Assembly: GCF_005877055.1 (NCBI RefSeq)
Contig: NZ_CP039424.1
Location: 372,001 to 436,000, forward strand
Length of the DNA stretch: 64,000 bases
Direction: 5' to 3'
Origin: Citricoccus sp. SGAir0253
Lineage (GTDB): Bacteria > Actinomycetota > Actinomycetes > Actinomycetales > Micrococcaceae
A model generated the notes under the pieces. It worked only from the letters and a program-made list of their open reading frames with translations. It was not told the DNA's origin and ran no database searches. The position numbers and the translations under genes were made by a program. Shown here in pieces: positions 32,122-40,899 of this stretch (its first letter is position 1; the number at the start of each line of letters is the position of its first letter).

Positions 32122-33542
32122 TCAGCGCCGGGGGACCAGGCCCAGCTCCCCGGGCACCCGCACCTGCGGCGTGCCCCCGGCGAACTCCAGGCGCCGCGGG
32201 TCCTCGGGCGTGAAGGGCGGCAGCGGCTCGCCCCCGGCCCGGGGCCGGCCGTCGCGCACGAAGCCCAGGAACCACTCCTGCAGCCCGGCGGCCGTGGCCG
32301 CGAAGACCTCGGGGTCCAGGCCCTCGAGGAGGGGGGCGTCCGCCCACGCCTCCCGGTCCCCGAACAGGAAGGGCAGCGGCATGCAGTGCGGGCTGCCGGC
32401 ACCCGGCAGCGGACTCTGGACCGAGAACCCGCCCAGGTGGACCACCCGCTCGGCCCGGGTGGCGGCCGCGGCCAGCTCGAGGTGGGCCAGGCGGAACTGG
32501 TGCAGCGTCATCGCCTCGGCCATCCGGTCCTTGCCGGAGCCGCCGGGGTGCTTGCGGTCGATCCACGCGGCCGCTGCCTCCGGGTCCGCGAAGCGGTGCC
32601 GCAGGAAACCCTCCACCGCCTCGGGCGGGAAGGCGGCCTCCGGCGCGGGGCGCAGGAAGGCGGTGGCCTCCTCCGAGGTGGACAGCAGCAGCACCGCGTC
32701 CACGTGCAGCCGCGGGGCCGTGGCGGCGTAGTCGTGCAGGTCCTCCGGGACGGGACCGCCGGCGGCCGGCATCAGCGCCATGCCGCGTCCGGCGTAGGCC
32801 CGGGACAGGTCGGCCTGGGCGCCGAGCACGGCGTCCAGGGGCGCGCGCTCCAGCCCGCCGGCGTCGGCCAGTGCCGCGGTGACCACCGCCCACCGGTCCC
32901 GGAGGGCCTCCGGGGCCAGGGGCGGCTCCCAGGGCAGGCTGACCAGCGCGAGCCGGCGGAACAACCCGGTGGTCTCCTCGGCGGCGGCCAGGGCGTAGGC
33001 GTACCAGGCGCCGGCGGAGTCCCCGGCGAGCGTGACGTTGTCCGGGTCCCCGCCGAGGTCGGTGATCTCGTCGTGGACCCAGCGCAGGGCGGCCAGCAGG
33101 TCCCGCAGGGGACGCTGGGACTCGTGCGCGGTGCCCCGCGGGCCGAGGTGCCCCAGGGCCCCGATCCGGTAGTTCACGGTGACCAGGACGCACCGCCCGT
33201 CGCGCACCAGGGCGGGGGAGGTGAACCAGCGGGCGTTGCCCGTGCCGGAGAGGAACCCGCCGCCCGGGACGAACACGACCACGGGCAGCCCGCGGGCGCC
33301 GTCGGGGGCCTGGACGCGCAGCTGGAAGGCGGTCTCGGACTGCTCCAGCTCACCGTTGGCCCGCCCAGCAGCGCGTCGAGCGCCCCGGGCACCTGGGGGA
33401 AGGCCAGTGCCGGCTCGCCCGCGGGCGCCTGCGCCCGGCGGACCGGGACCGGCTCGGAGAACCGGTCGGCCGGGTCCGCGGGCCGCGCGTAGCGGAAGAC
33501 GGCGTCCAGGCCGGTCCGGGGGCCGGTCCCGGAACCGGTCAC
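32122..33542 (-). pseudogene. Type-B carboxylesterase interrupted by a one-base frameshift
   Basis: The gene starts at GTG 33542, overlapping the Baeyer-Villiger gene stop as GTGA. About 61 residues (GLDAVFRYARPADP to ALDALLGG) are read in the first frame. The rest (ANGELEQSETAFQLRV onward, 410 residues) continues in another frame. Adding one G to the run at 33360-33362 (C on the plus strand) gives LLGGANGELEQ and a single 473-residue esterase, the normal family size. The second frame holds VVVFVPGGGFLSG (oxyanion hole), GDSAG (Ser nucleophile), STSEEATAF and the His of PHCMPLPFLFG. Next to a 4-hydroxyacetophenone-monooxygenase-like gene, it would hydrolyse the phenyl ester made there. It may be a sequencing or assembly error, a recent mutation, or a switchable G-run. 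Confidence 0.85.
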
Positions 33543-35539
33543 GGCAGGAACTCGTAGTCGTCCGCCACCACGTGCCGGGTGATGCCCCAGTACTCGGTGG
33601 TCTGGAACGGCCAGACCTGGGAGACGCGGCCGAAGCGGTTCTGGTACCAGGTCCTCACGTAGGGCTGTCCCCAGGTCATGCGGGAGTTCTCCGCGTCCAC
33701 CCAGGAGACGTGGCGGTCCAGGGCCTCCTGCCTCAGGTCCAGCGCCCGGGCACCGCGCTCGAGCACTTGGTGGATGGCCTCCACGGTGTACTCCGCGGCC
33801 CGCTCGATCATGAAGTGCAGGCCGCCGGCCACCACGCCGCCCGTGTTCGGGCCCATGAGCATGAAGAAGTTCGGGAAGTTCGGCACCGTGATGCCGGCGA
33901 AGGCCTTGGCGTCCCCGCCCCAGTAGTCGTGGATCTCCAGCCCGCCGCGGCCGACCACCTCGATCGGGTCGAGGTAGTCCGAGGGGCGGAACCCGGTGGC
34001 ATAGATGACCACGTCCACGTCCAGCTCCCGACCGTCCCCGGTGACCAGCCCGTGCGGGGTGAAGGACTCCAGGCCCGCGGAGATCACCTCGGTCCGGGGG
34101 GACTTCAGGGCGGCGGCCCACACGCCGTTGTCCCGCAGCATGCGCTTGGCCGAGGGCGGGTAGTGGGGGATGGCCTTCTGCAGCAGGTCCGGCCGGCCCT
34201 CGTACTGCTCCTCCATGCGCCGGATGATGGCCTGGCGGAACTCCTCGTTGGCCCGCGAGACGCTGTGCGGGGCGCCCTCCCAGCCCTCCTCGGCGGTGGC
34301 GATGTGGATGCGGCCCTCGATGCCCCCGGCGGTCACCCAGAGGCGGAACAGCTGTCCGTAGCAGGGGACCCTGGCATGCAGCCAGTCCGCGGTCTCGGAC
34401 ATCGGCTCGTGGTACGTCGGCGCCGGCAGCATCCACGGGGCGCTGCGCTGGAACAGGTAGAGCTGCTCGACGTCGTCGACGATCGCCGGGACGATCTGGT
34501 AGGCGCTCGCGCCCGTGCCGATGACCGCCACGCGCTTGCCGCGCAGGTCCACCCCGTGGTCCCACTCCTGGGAGTGCATCTGGGCGCCGCGGAAGGTGTC
34601 CTGGCCCGGCCACTCGGGGACGTGCGGGTGGTCAAGCTGGCCCACGCCGGTCATGATCGCGTTGTAGCGGCGGGTGCGCTCCTCGCCGTCCCGGGTGCGC
34701 GTGGTGGCCAGCCAGGTGGCGGTCTCCTCGTCCCACACGGCGCGGACCAGGGAGGTCTCGAGCTCGATCTGTTCCGTGAAACCGGCCTTCTCGGCCACGG
34801 TCTCCAGGTACTCGAGGACCTCGTGGCCCTGGGCGAACTGGTGCGGCCAGTCCACGCGCTGGGCGAAGGAGAAGCTGTAGCCGTAGGTGGGGGTGTCCAG
34901 GCGCACGCCCGGGTAGTGGTTCTTCCACCAGGTGCCGCCCACCCGGTGGGAGGCCTCGATCCAGCTGTAGGGCAGCCCGGCCTCCTGGAGGCGGTAGGCG
35001 GCGGCGATCCCGGAGATCCCGGCGCCCACGATCAGCGTCTCGAAGCCCTCCGCGCCCTCCTGGCGGTAGTCCTCGTAGTGCCAGTCCGGGGACCCGTTGC
35101 GGTCCGGGGCCAGGGTGAACTCGTGCTTCATCTGGCCCATCCAGTTCGGGTCGCGCGTCGCGCGGCCGCCGGTGAACCAGTCCAGGACGGCCTCGGCCTG
35201 CTCGGTGGTGAGGGGCTGGACCGTGCGGACCCCCTCGTCGCGCAGGCGGCGCAGGCCCTGGAAGGCCAGCTCCTGGGCCCGGGCGGTCTGCTCGGCGCCC
35301 AGCCCGCCATGGGGGGTCAGCGTGGTGCCCATGGGCGGCAGCGGCGGGGAGAGCTCGGCCTCCAGCAGGGAGGTGTCCCGCAGGGCGGCGGCGACGGCCG
35401 CCAGCAGGACCGGCGCCTCGGCACCGGCCACCATGCGGCGCAGCGTCTCGTCGTCCTCGGTGATGGGCGCGTACTCGTCGACCCAGTACAGGTCGCCGTT
35501 CGTCGGCTGGGCGTCCAGCGGGGTGCTGATGGCGGTCAT
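33539..35539 (-). CDS. Baeyer-Villiger monooxygenase, 4-hydroxyacetophenone monooxygenase (HAPMO)-like
   Basis: A 666-residue type I BVMO. The first 165 residues are an N-terminal extension (MTAISTPLDAQ onward, with the helical RMVAGAEAPVLLAAVAAALRD) as in HAPMO (640 residues) and unlike 540-residue cyclohexanone enzymes. FAD motif GAGISG is near 171, then GTWWKNHYPGVRLDTPTYGYSFSF. The BVMO fingerprint F-x-G-x(3)-H-x(3)-W-D is at 316-327 (FRGAQMHSQEWD), followed by VIGTGASA for NADPH. HAPMO converts aryl methyl ketones to phenyl acetates, which suits the esterase encoded directly after it with a 4-base overlap. ATG 35539 follows CCAGGAGGACCC. The family is sure; the aryl-ketone substrate is likely. 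Confidence 0.88.
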   Translation of the reverse strand: MTAISTPLDAQPTNGDLYWVDEYAPITEDDETLRRMVAGAEAPVLLAAVAAALRDTSLLEAELSPPLPPMGTTLTPHGGLGAEQTARAQELAFQGLRRLRDEGVRTVQPLTTEQAEAVLDWFTGGRATRDPNWMGQMKHEFTLAPDRNGSPDWHYEDYRQEGAEGFETLIVGAGISGIAAAYRLQEAGLPYSWIEASHRVGGTWWKNHYPGVRLDTPTYGYSFSFAQRVDWPHQFAQGHEVLEYLETVAEKAGFTEQIELETSLVRAVWDEETATWLATTRTRDGEERTRRYNAIMTGVGQLDHPHVPEWPGQDTFRGAQMHSQEWDHGVDLRGKRVAVIGTGASAYQIVPAIVDDVEQLYLFQRSAPWMLPAPTYHEPMSETADWLHARVPCYGQLFRLWVTAGGIEGRIHIATAEEGWEGAPHSVSRANEEFRQAIIRRMEEQYEGRPDLLQKAIPHYPPSAKRMLRDNGVWAAALKSPRTEVISAGLESFTPHGLVTGDGRELDVDVVIYATGFRPSDYLDPIEVVGRGGLEIHDYWGGDAKAFAGITVPNFPNFFMLMGPNTGGVVAGGLHFMIERAAEYTVEAIHQVLERGARALDLRQEALDRHVSWVDAENSRMTWGQPYVRTWYQNRFGRVSQVWPFQTTEYWGITRHVVADDYEFLP

Positions 35540-35591
35540 GGGTCCTCCTGGGATGGCGGGGGCGTGGCCCCGGGGATGGCGGGTGGGGCGG

Positions 35592-37265
35592 TCAGGCGAT
35601 CGGCTGGCGGGCCCGGCGGACGCGGTCGTCCAGGTGGGTCCGCAGCTGCCGCACCACGTGGTCCTGCTCGCCCGGGGTGAAGACGGCGGCCACGTACCGG
35701 TCCGGGCGGACCACCACGTACACCGGCGTGCCGGGCAGCCCGGCGGTGAGGGTCTCGTGCTCCTCCCGCACGTGCTCGACGCCGGCCGCGGCCCCGGAAC
35801 CGGCACCCGGGCCCGCCGGGGTGCCGGGGCCGTCCAGCCGCACCAGGGTGGCTCCGAGGGCGGTGAAGTAGGGGTCGAGGTCCCCGGGATCCGACGCCAG
35901 GCCGATCACGGCCCAGCCGCTGCCCAGGACGGCGTCCAGCCCGGTGGCCTTGCCGGACGTCCTACCGGCGGTGTCCCCGGGTTGCGCCGCGGCGGCCGGG
36001 ACGACCCGCGGCTGGCTCACGGCGGAGCCCACCGTGACGCCCGGCAACGCCGGCGTCCGCGGACCGGGGGCGACGGCGAGCCCGTCCGAGTAGTCCGGCG
36101 GGGTGACGAAGCGCATGCCGGCCAGGTAGGAGTGCACCGGCGGGGCCTGGCGCAGCACCTGCACGGTGGCGTCGCGCAGGCGGGTGGCCAGGGGGTGCGT
36201 GGCCATGACCACTGCGCCGATCCGGCGCGAGAGCATCATCATCTTCGCCCCGTGCGCTCGGCGCTCGGTCTCGTAGGTGTCCAGCAGCCGGTCCGTGGCC
36301 CCGCCGCGGACGGCCTCGATGAGCTTCCACGCGATGTTGGCGGCGTCCCGGATGCCGGCGTTGAGGCCCTGTCCGGCGAACGGGGGCATCAGGTGGGCGG
36401 CGTCCCCGGCCAGGAAGGCCCGGCCGGACCGGTAGGAGCGGGCCACGCGCTGGTGGGCCACGTACACCGCCGCGCGGCGGACGTCGGCCGGGTCCAGGTC
36501 CGCGCGGAACGGGCGCATCAGCTCCCGGATCATGTCCGGGGAGGTCATCTCGTCCGCGTCCTCGTGGTCGAAGAGCATGAACTCCAGGCGCAACCGGCCC
36601 TTGATGCCGGGAACCAGGACGTAGGGGCGCTCGCCGTCGCAGTGGAACTCGGCGAAGGGATCGCGCGGGGTGGTCTCGTTGAGCAGGTCGATGACGATCC
36701 ACCGCTGGGGCTGGGTGGTGCCGACCAGGTCGATGCCGAGGGCGGAGCGGGTGAAGCTGCGCCCGCCGTCGGCGCCGATGAGCCAGTCCGCCGCCAGGAT
36801 GCGCCGGCCCTCGGGGGTCTCCACCGCCAGGGCCACGCCCTGGGCGTCCTGGGACAGCTCGACGGCCTCGGTGCCGAGCAGGACCTCGAGCCCGGGGTGG
36901 GCCAGGGCGCGGTCGAAGAGCAGTTGCTCCAGGATCGGCTGGTCGAACTGGGTCTTGGCGGGGTGGCCCAGCCGGGAGGGCACGGGGCGTGCCTCGGCCA
37001 GCAGGCGCTCGCCGAGGCCGAAGTAGCGGCTGCCGGTGTCCAGGAGGGATTCGGCCTTGAGGGCGTCGGCGATCCCGAGCTGGTCGAACACCCGGAAGGA
37101 CTCGTCCTGCAGGCTGATGGCGCGGGGGAGGTCGCCGGGGGCGGTGGCCTTCTCCACGACGGTGGTCCGCACGCCGGCATCCGCCAGCAGCAGGGCGGCG
37201 GTCAGGCCGACCGGCCCGCCGCCGACCACGATGACCTCGCGTTCGGAGTGCTGTCCGTTGCTCAC
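35592..37265 (-). CDS. FAD-dependent aromatic ring hydroxylase (PheA/MhpA type)
   Basis: A 557-residue group A flavoprotein hydroxylase. The FAD loop VVGGGPVGLTAALLLADAG is at 14-32, the NADPH/FAD DG motif is GADGGRSFTRSALGI, and the GD motif GDAAHLMPPFAGQGLNAGIRDA puts Asp near 288. The C-terminal thioredoxin-like domain is long and partly Gly/Pro/Ala-rich. Relatives hydroxylate phenol, resorcinol or 3-(3-hydroxyphenyl)propionate. The start is GTG at 37265 after GCGAGGAGACGACA. It precedes the Baeyer-Villiger gene by 52 bases, and S-box 3 and an inverted repeat lie 105-155 bases upstream. It could hydroxylate hydroquinone or a phenol released by the esterase. Confidence 0.88.
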   Translation of the reverse strand: MSNGQHSEREVIVVGGGPVGLTAALLLADAGVRTTVVEKATAPGDLPRAISLQDESFRVFDQLGIADALKAESLLDTGSRYFGLGERLLAEARPVPSRLGHPAKTQFDQPILEQLLFDRALAHPGLEVLLGTEAVELSQDAQGVALAVETPEGRRILAADWLIGADGGRSFTRSALGIDLVGTTQPQRWIVIDLLNETTPRDPFAEFHCDGERPYVLVPGIKGRLRLEFMLFDHEDADEMTSPDMIRELMRPFRADLDPADVRRAAVYVAHQRVARSYRSGRAFLAGDAAHLMPPFAGQGLNAGIRDAANIAWKLIEAVRGGATDRLLDTYETERRAHGAKMMMLSRRIGAVVMATHPLATRLRDATVQVLRQAPPVHSYLAGMRFVTPPDYSDGLAVAPGPRTPALPGVTVGSAVSQPRVVPAAAAQPGDTAGRTSGKATGLDAVLGSGWAVIGLASDPGDLDPYFTALGATLVRLDGPGTPAGPGAGSGAAAGVEHVREEHETLTAGLPGTPVYVVVRPDRYVAAVFTPGEQDHVVRQLRTHLDDRVRRARQPIA

Positions 37266-37369
37266 TGTCGTCTCCTCGCTCTCGGCCCGCGCCGGTGGGG
37301 GCCGGATGCCGGTGCATGGCGCCACCGGCAGTCCGCAGCGGCGCAAAAGTAATGCATATCACTCTGGTC

Positions 37370-37391
37370 ATCACACTAACGGTGGTGTGAT
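37370..37391. promoter_or_regulatory. Inverted repeat upstream of the FAD hydroxylase
   Basis: ATCACAC-N8-GTGTGAT, perfect 7-bp arms, with ATGCAT on both sides. It overlaps the last codons and stop of the MBL-fold gene and lies about 105-125 bases before the hydroxylase start. It may be an operator for an internal promoter. Confidence 0.5.
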
Positions 37392-38456
37392 GCATAGGTC
37401 AACAGAGAATATATTCTTTGCGCCGTGGGGGCCGACGGTGATCGACTCCCCGTCGGCCGGGACCCGCAGGGTGCCGGAGAAGGTCGTGGCGGCCCGCTGC
37501 CAGCACTGCTCCGGGGCGTCGGAGGGGACCAGGTGGTGCAGTGCCAATATGCCCACCCCGGCGGCCTCGGCGATGCGTCCGGCGTCCTCGGGCGTGGTGT
37601 GTGCCCTGCGGTGGTGGCCCATGCTGGCGTCCAGGTCCTGCGGGGAGGGCCGGTGGTAGCTGGTTGCCACCGAGTCGAGGTCGATCGCCTCGTGCAGCAG
37701 CAGGTCACACCCGCTGGCCAGCCGGACCAGGTTCGCGCTCGGCGCGGTGTCCCCCGAGACGGTGACGGATCCGTGGACAGAGTCGATGCGGAACGCGAAG
37801 GCCGGGGCCACGGGCTGGTGCTGGACCAGCGTGGCGGTGACCCGCACCCGGTCGTCGCTGAAGACCTCCCAGGGGTCCACGTCCGGGTGGTTGGCGTCGT
37901 CGGGGTGGAAGCCGGCCGCTGCCGGGATGGCGATGTCCTCGCCGCGGAACACCCGGGAGAGGTCCGGCGCCCGGGAATCCCGGCGCCGGTCGTTCAGGTC
38001 GGTGGCGTGCGCCCGCAGCAGCAGTTCGACGAGGTCGGCGGTGCCCGGGGTCGGTGCGTCCGGGAAGACGGGGTCGGGTGCGGCCCCGGGGTGTCCGTGG
38101 GCCGGCGGCAGGACACCGCGGCGGCCGGGACCCAGGACGGGGACGGTCCGGTCCGGGTGTCCGCGCAGGCCCAGCCCGCCCAGGACCATGAGCGAGTTGA
38201 GGTCGATGGTGTGGTCCGAGTGGTGGTGGGTGATGAAGACGCCGGCGAGGTCGGCCACGCGCAGTCCGGCCTCCGCCATCCGGTGGGCGGCGCCGTGGCC
38301 GCAGTCCACCAGGTAGACCGCGGAGTCCACCACGACGGCCGTGGCGATGCCGCTGCGGTGCCGCGGGTCCCGGCCGCGCCGCAGCAGCGGTCCACCCGCC
38401 GTGCCCAGGGTGATCACGCGCATCCCGCCTCCGTCGGGTGCTGCCTGTTGTTCCAT
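37371..38456 (-). CDS. Metallo-beta-lactamase-fold hydrolase
   Basis: About 361 residues, or 350 if the inner ATG at 38423, which has a closer GGAGG, is used. The MBL metal motif THHHSDHTID is near residues 75-84; preceding it are VYLVDCGHGAAHRM and later VTVSGDTAPSANLV, LLLHEAIDLD, HTTPEDAGRIAEAAGV and LALHHLVP, as in ribonuclease Z-like and arylsulfatase-type MBL enzymes. These hydrolyse esters, sulfates or lactones. The last 16 residues (NIFSVDLCITPPLV) run through S-box 3 and an inverted repeat, so the reading frame and regulatory sites overlap; the true protein may be functionally complete before them. It lies between the binding-protein and hydroxylase genes, suggesting a ring-cleavage or ester hydrolysis role. 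Confidence 0.82.
   Translation of the reverse strand: MEQQAAPDGGGMRVITLGTAGGPLLRRGRDPRHRSGIATAVVVDSAVYLVDCGHGAAHRMAEAGLRVADLAGVFITHHHSDHTIDLNSLMVLGGLGLRGHPDRTVPVLGPGRRGVLPPAHGHPGAAPDPVFPDAPTPGTADLVELLLRAHATDLNDRRRDSRAPDLSRVFRGEDIAIPAAAGFHPDDANHPDVDPWEVFSDDRVRVTATLVQHQPVAPAFAFRIDSVHGSVTVSGDTAPSANLVRLASGCDLLLHEAIDLDSVATSYHRPSPQDLDASMGHHRRAHTTPEDAGRIAEAAGVGILALHHLVPSDAPEQCWQRAATTFSGTLRVPADGESITVGPHGAKNIFSVDLCITPPLV
37400..37420. promoter_or_regulatory. S-box 3
   Basis: CAACAGAGAATATATTCTTTG contains the perfect 12-base palindrome AGAATATATTCT. It lies inside the 3' end of the MBL-fold gene, about 135 bases upstream of the FAD hydroxylase start, probably marking an internal promoter of the operon. 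Confidence 0.6.
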
Positions 38457-38504
38457 GTCCGTCCGTCCGTGGCAGGGCCCGCCGGGAGGCGGGCGAGGGC
38501 GTGG

Positions 38505-38541
38505 CCGTGGGGGGCCACCGGCGTGCCGGCGGCCCCCACGG
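38505..38541 (-). terminator. Hairpin after the ABC binding-protein gene
   Basis: CCGTGGGGG-type left arm and CCCCCACGG right arm with an inner CCGGC pairing. It falls in the 104-bp gap between binding-protein and MBL genes and may attenuate operon transcription, as often happens after binding-protein genes. Confidence 0.5.
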
Positions 38542-38560
38542 GTGGTCGATCGCGGTGGCG

Positions 38561-39673
38561 TCAGCCGAAGATGCCCGCGATGACCTGCTGGCTGGTCCGC
38601 TGCCGCTCCGCGACGTCGGCCAGGTCCGGACGGGGCAGCATCGGCACGTCGGCCGGGCTCTCGAAGGCCAGGTCGAGGCCCTCGGCGTTGGCCACCGGGC
38701 CGTGGCCCGCCTCCGCCTTGGCCTCGTTGGCCTCCGGCGTGTTCAGCCAGGTGGTGAACAGCTCGGCGGCCCGGGCGTTCTCCGCCCCGTCGACGACACC
38801 GGCGTACCAGTAGGTGGCCCAGTTGCCGCCCTCGACGGGATAGGCGATCTCCACCGGGGCGCCGTCGCCGGCCAGGGTGAGGTAGTTGCCCATGGCGCCC
38901 ATGATGCAGACGTAGGACCGGCCCTGCACCACCGAGTTGTGGCACTCGGCGGTGTTGGAGGAGATGACGACCTCCTGGCCGGCCAGCTGCTCCAGGTAGT
39001 CCTGGCCGAGCGAGTCGTCGTTCAGGACCAGGTCACCCCACTGCATCCCGCCACCGTCCGTGGCCGGGTCCGTCATGGCGATCTTGCCCTTGAGGGCCGG
39101 ATCGAGCAGGTCCTGCCAGCTCGCCGGCACCACGCCCACGTCCTGGCGGGTGTCGTACACGAAGCCGCGCGGCGAGGCGGAGACCGCGGTCAGGGTCCCC
39201 TCCTCGAGGGAGAACTGCGGATCGCTGGTGAGGTCCTCCGCGTTGAAGGGGCGGAACTCCGAGAAGTGGTCCCGGTCCGCCAGGGCCACGGCGCCGGCAT
39301 CGCCGGTGATCACGGCGTCGGCGATCCGCTGACCGGAGGCCTGCTCCTGGGAGACCTTGGTGTCCAGCTCGGCGCCGACGATCTGCAGGGGCTCGACGGT
39401 GATCTCCGGGAAGCGCTCGTGGAACGCCTCGAACACGGCGGGCCAGGTCGCGGTGAGGGGCGTGTAGACGTTCACCGTGGTCTGGCCGTCCTCCACGGCC
39501 TCGGCGTAGAGCTCCTCGAAGGTGGCCTGGGCGTCGGCGCCACCGAGCGCCGCCGCGGTCTCGACGCCCTCGCGCTCGCCGAGGCCCTCGGCGGCCGGTG
39601 CGTCCCCGCCGCAGGCGGTCAGGGCCAGCAGGGACGCCAGTCCCAGGGTGGTCAGGAGGGTACGTGCTTTCAT
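38561..39673 (-). CDS. ABC transporter substrate-binding lipoprotein (iron/2-AEP/spermidine-like type)
   Basis: A 370-residue type II binding protein with lipobox LTAC (Cys21). The mature domain NVYTPLTATWPAVFEAFHERFPEITVEPLQIVGAELDTKVSQEQASG, the hinge SASPRGFVYDTRQDVGVVPASWQDLLDPALKGKIAMTDPA and AYPVEGGNWATYWYAGVVDGAENARAAELFTTWLNTPEAN match the FbpA/PhnS-like extracellular solute-binding family 1. ATG 39673 follows GAAAGGTCCACC. It is the third gene of an operon with its permease and ATPase. Standard members bind Fe(III), thiamine, spermidine or phosphonates; the catabolic operon suggests an organic anion here. Confidence 0.9.
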   Translation of the reverse strand: MKARTLLTTLGLASLLALTACGGDAPAAEGLGEREGVETAAALGGADAQATFEELYAEAVEDGQTTVNVYTPLTATWPAVFEAFHERFPEITVEPLQIVGAELDTKVSQEQASGQRIADAVITGDAGAVALADRDHFSEFRPFNAEDLTSDPQFSLEEGTLTAVSASPRGFVYDTRQDVGVVPASWQDLLDPALKGKIAMTDPATDGGGMQWGDLVLNDDSLGQDYLEQLAGQEVVISSNTAECHNSVVQGRSYVCIMGAMGNYLTLAGDGAPVEIAYPVEGGNWATYWYAGVVDGAENARAAELFTTWLNTPEANEAKAEAGHGPVANAEGLDLAFESPADVPMLPRPDLADVAERQRTSQQVIAGIFG

Positions 39674-39745
39674 GGTGGACCTTTCAGTGGGTTCCGGGGG
39701 GAGGGAAGGAGGGAGGGGATGGGTGGGGGTCACCGGCCGTGCCGC

Positions 39746-40891
39746 TCAGGCGCCGGCCGCCTGGGGAGCCTGCGACGCCTGGAACGGCAGGCAGGCGAGG
39801 GACTCCGGCGGGATGGCGGCGGCGACGCTGTCCCCGCGGACGGGGGAGCCGTGCGGCCAGATATTGGCGACCTCGGCGGTGCGCAGCGAGACGGCGAAGC
39901 GCTGCGGGCCCACCTGCAGGTCGTAGACGTACTCCTCGCCGAGGTAGACGATGTCCGTGACGGTGCCGGTGAACCGGTTCGGCATGGCCTCGGCCGGCTC
40001 GCCCATGATGACCGAGGCCGAGCGCATGGCCACCTCCACGGTGTCGCCCGGGCAGAGGCCCTTGCGGGCCGGGCAGTCCAGGCGCAGGTCCGTGTCGTCC
40101 AGCCGGATCGTCACGCCGTGGTCGTCGGTGGTGATGACGGTGCCGCGCAGGAAGTTGTCGTACCCCACGAAGTCGGCCACGAAGTGGGACACCGGGTGCC
40201 AGTAGATCTCGCGCGGGGTGCCGACCTGCTCGATCCGCCCCTTGTCCAGCAGCACGATCCGGGTGGACAGGGAGACCGCCTCCTCCTGGTCGTGGGTGAC
40301 GTAGAGGGAGGTCGTGCCCACGCGGCGGTGCATGTCCCGCAGTTCGGTGCGCATGTCCTGGCGCAGGCGTGCGTCCAGGTTGGACAGCGGCTCGTCGAAC
40401 AGCAGCAGGCGGGGCTCGGCGACCAGGGCGCGGGCCAGGGCGACGCGCTGCTGCTGCCCGCCGGACAGGTCCGTGGCCATCCTCGAGGCGTACTCGTCGA
40501 GGCCGACCAGCTCGAGCACCTCGCTGACCCGGCGGGCCCGTTCGGGCACGCTCACCTTGCGCATCCGCAGCGGATAACCCACGTTGGCGGCCACGGACAT
40601 GTGCGGCCACAGGGCGTAGCTCTGGAAGACCATGCCGATGTCCCGCCGGTTCGGCGGCACGTGGGTCCGCTCGGCGGGGGCGTCCACGACCTGGTCGCCG
40701 ATCGACACGCGGCCACCCGTGGGGCGCTCCAGCCCGGCCACGCACCGTAGCGTGGTGGTCTTGCCGCACCCGGAAGGCCCGAGCAGGGTGAGGAACTCGC
40801 CCTCCTCGATCTCCAGGTCCAGGGACGGGACGGCCGGGGCCGCCTTGGGGGAATACCGCTTCTCCAGGGACTCGATGCTGACTCTTGCCAT
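39746..40891 (-). CDS. ABC transporter ATPase (FbpC/PotA-type)
   Basis: A 381-residue importer ATPase. Walker A GPSGCGKTT is at 38-46, Q-loop VFQSYALWPHM, signature LSGGQQQR at 142-149, Walker B LLLFDEPLSNLD and switch His in VTHDQEEA. A C-terminal TOBE region (about 280-360) fits the PotA/FbpC group. ATG at 40891 follows GGAAGTCCC and lies eight bases after the permease stop. It powers uptake through the fused permease and binding protein beside it. Confidence 0.95.
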   Translation of the reverse strand: MARVSIESLEKRYSPKAAPAVPSLDLEIEEGEFLTLLGPSGCGKTTTLRCVAGLERPTGGRVSIGDQVVDAPAERTHVPPNRRDIGMVFQSYALWPHMSVAANVGYPLRMRKVSVPERARRVSEVLELVGLDEYASRMATDLSGGQQQRVALARALVAEPRLLLFDEPLSNLDARLRQDMRTELRDMHRRVGTTSLYVTHDQEEAVSLSTRIVLLDKGRIEQVGTPREIYWHPVSHFVADFVGYDNFLRGTVITTDDHGVTIRLDDTDLRLDCPARKGLCPGDTVEVAMRSASVIMGEPAEAMPNRFTGTVTDIVYLGEEYVYDLQVGPQRFAVSLRTAEVANIWPHGSPVRGDSVAAAIPPESLACLPFQASQAPQAAGA

Positions 40892-40899
40892 GGGACTTC

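Noticed and set aside
37886-38469. Further long frames on either strand within 37.4-40.8 kb
   Set aside because: They are alternative-frame shadows of the MBL, binding-protein and ATPase genes, which show intact motifs.
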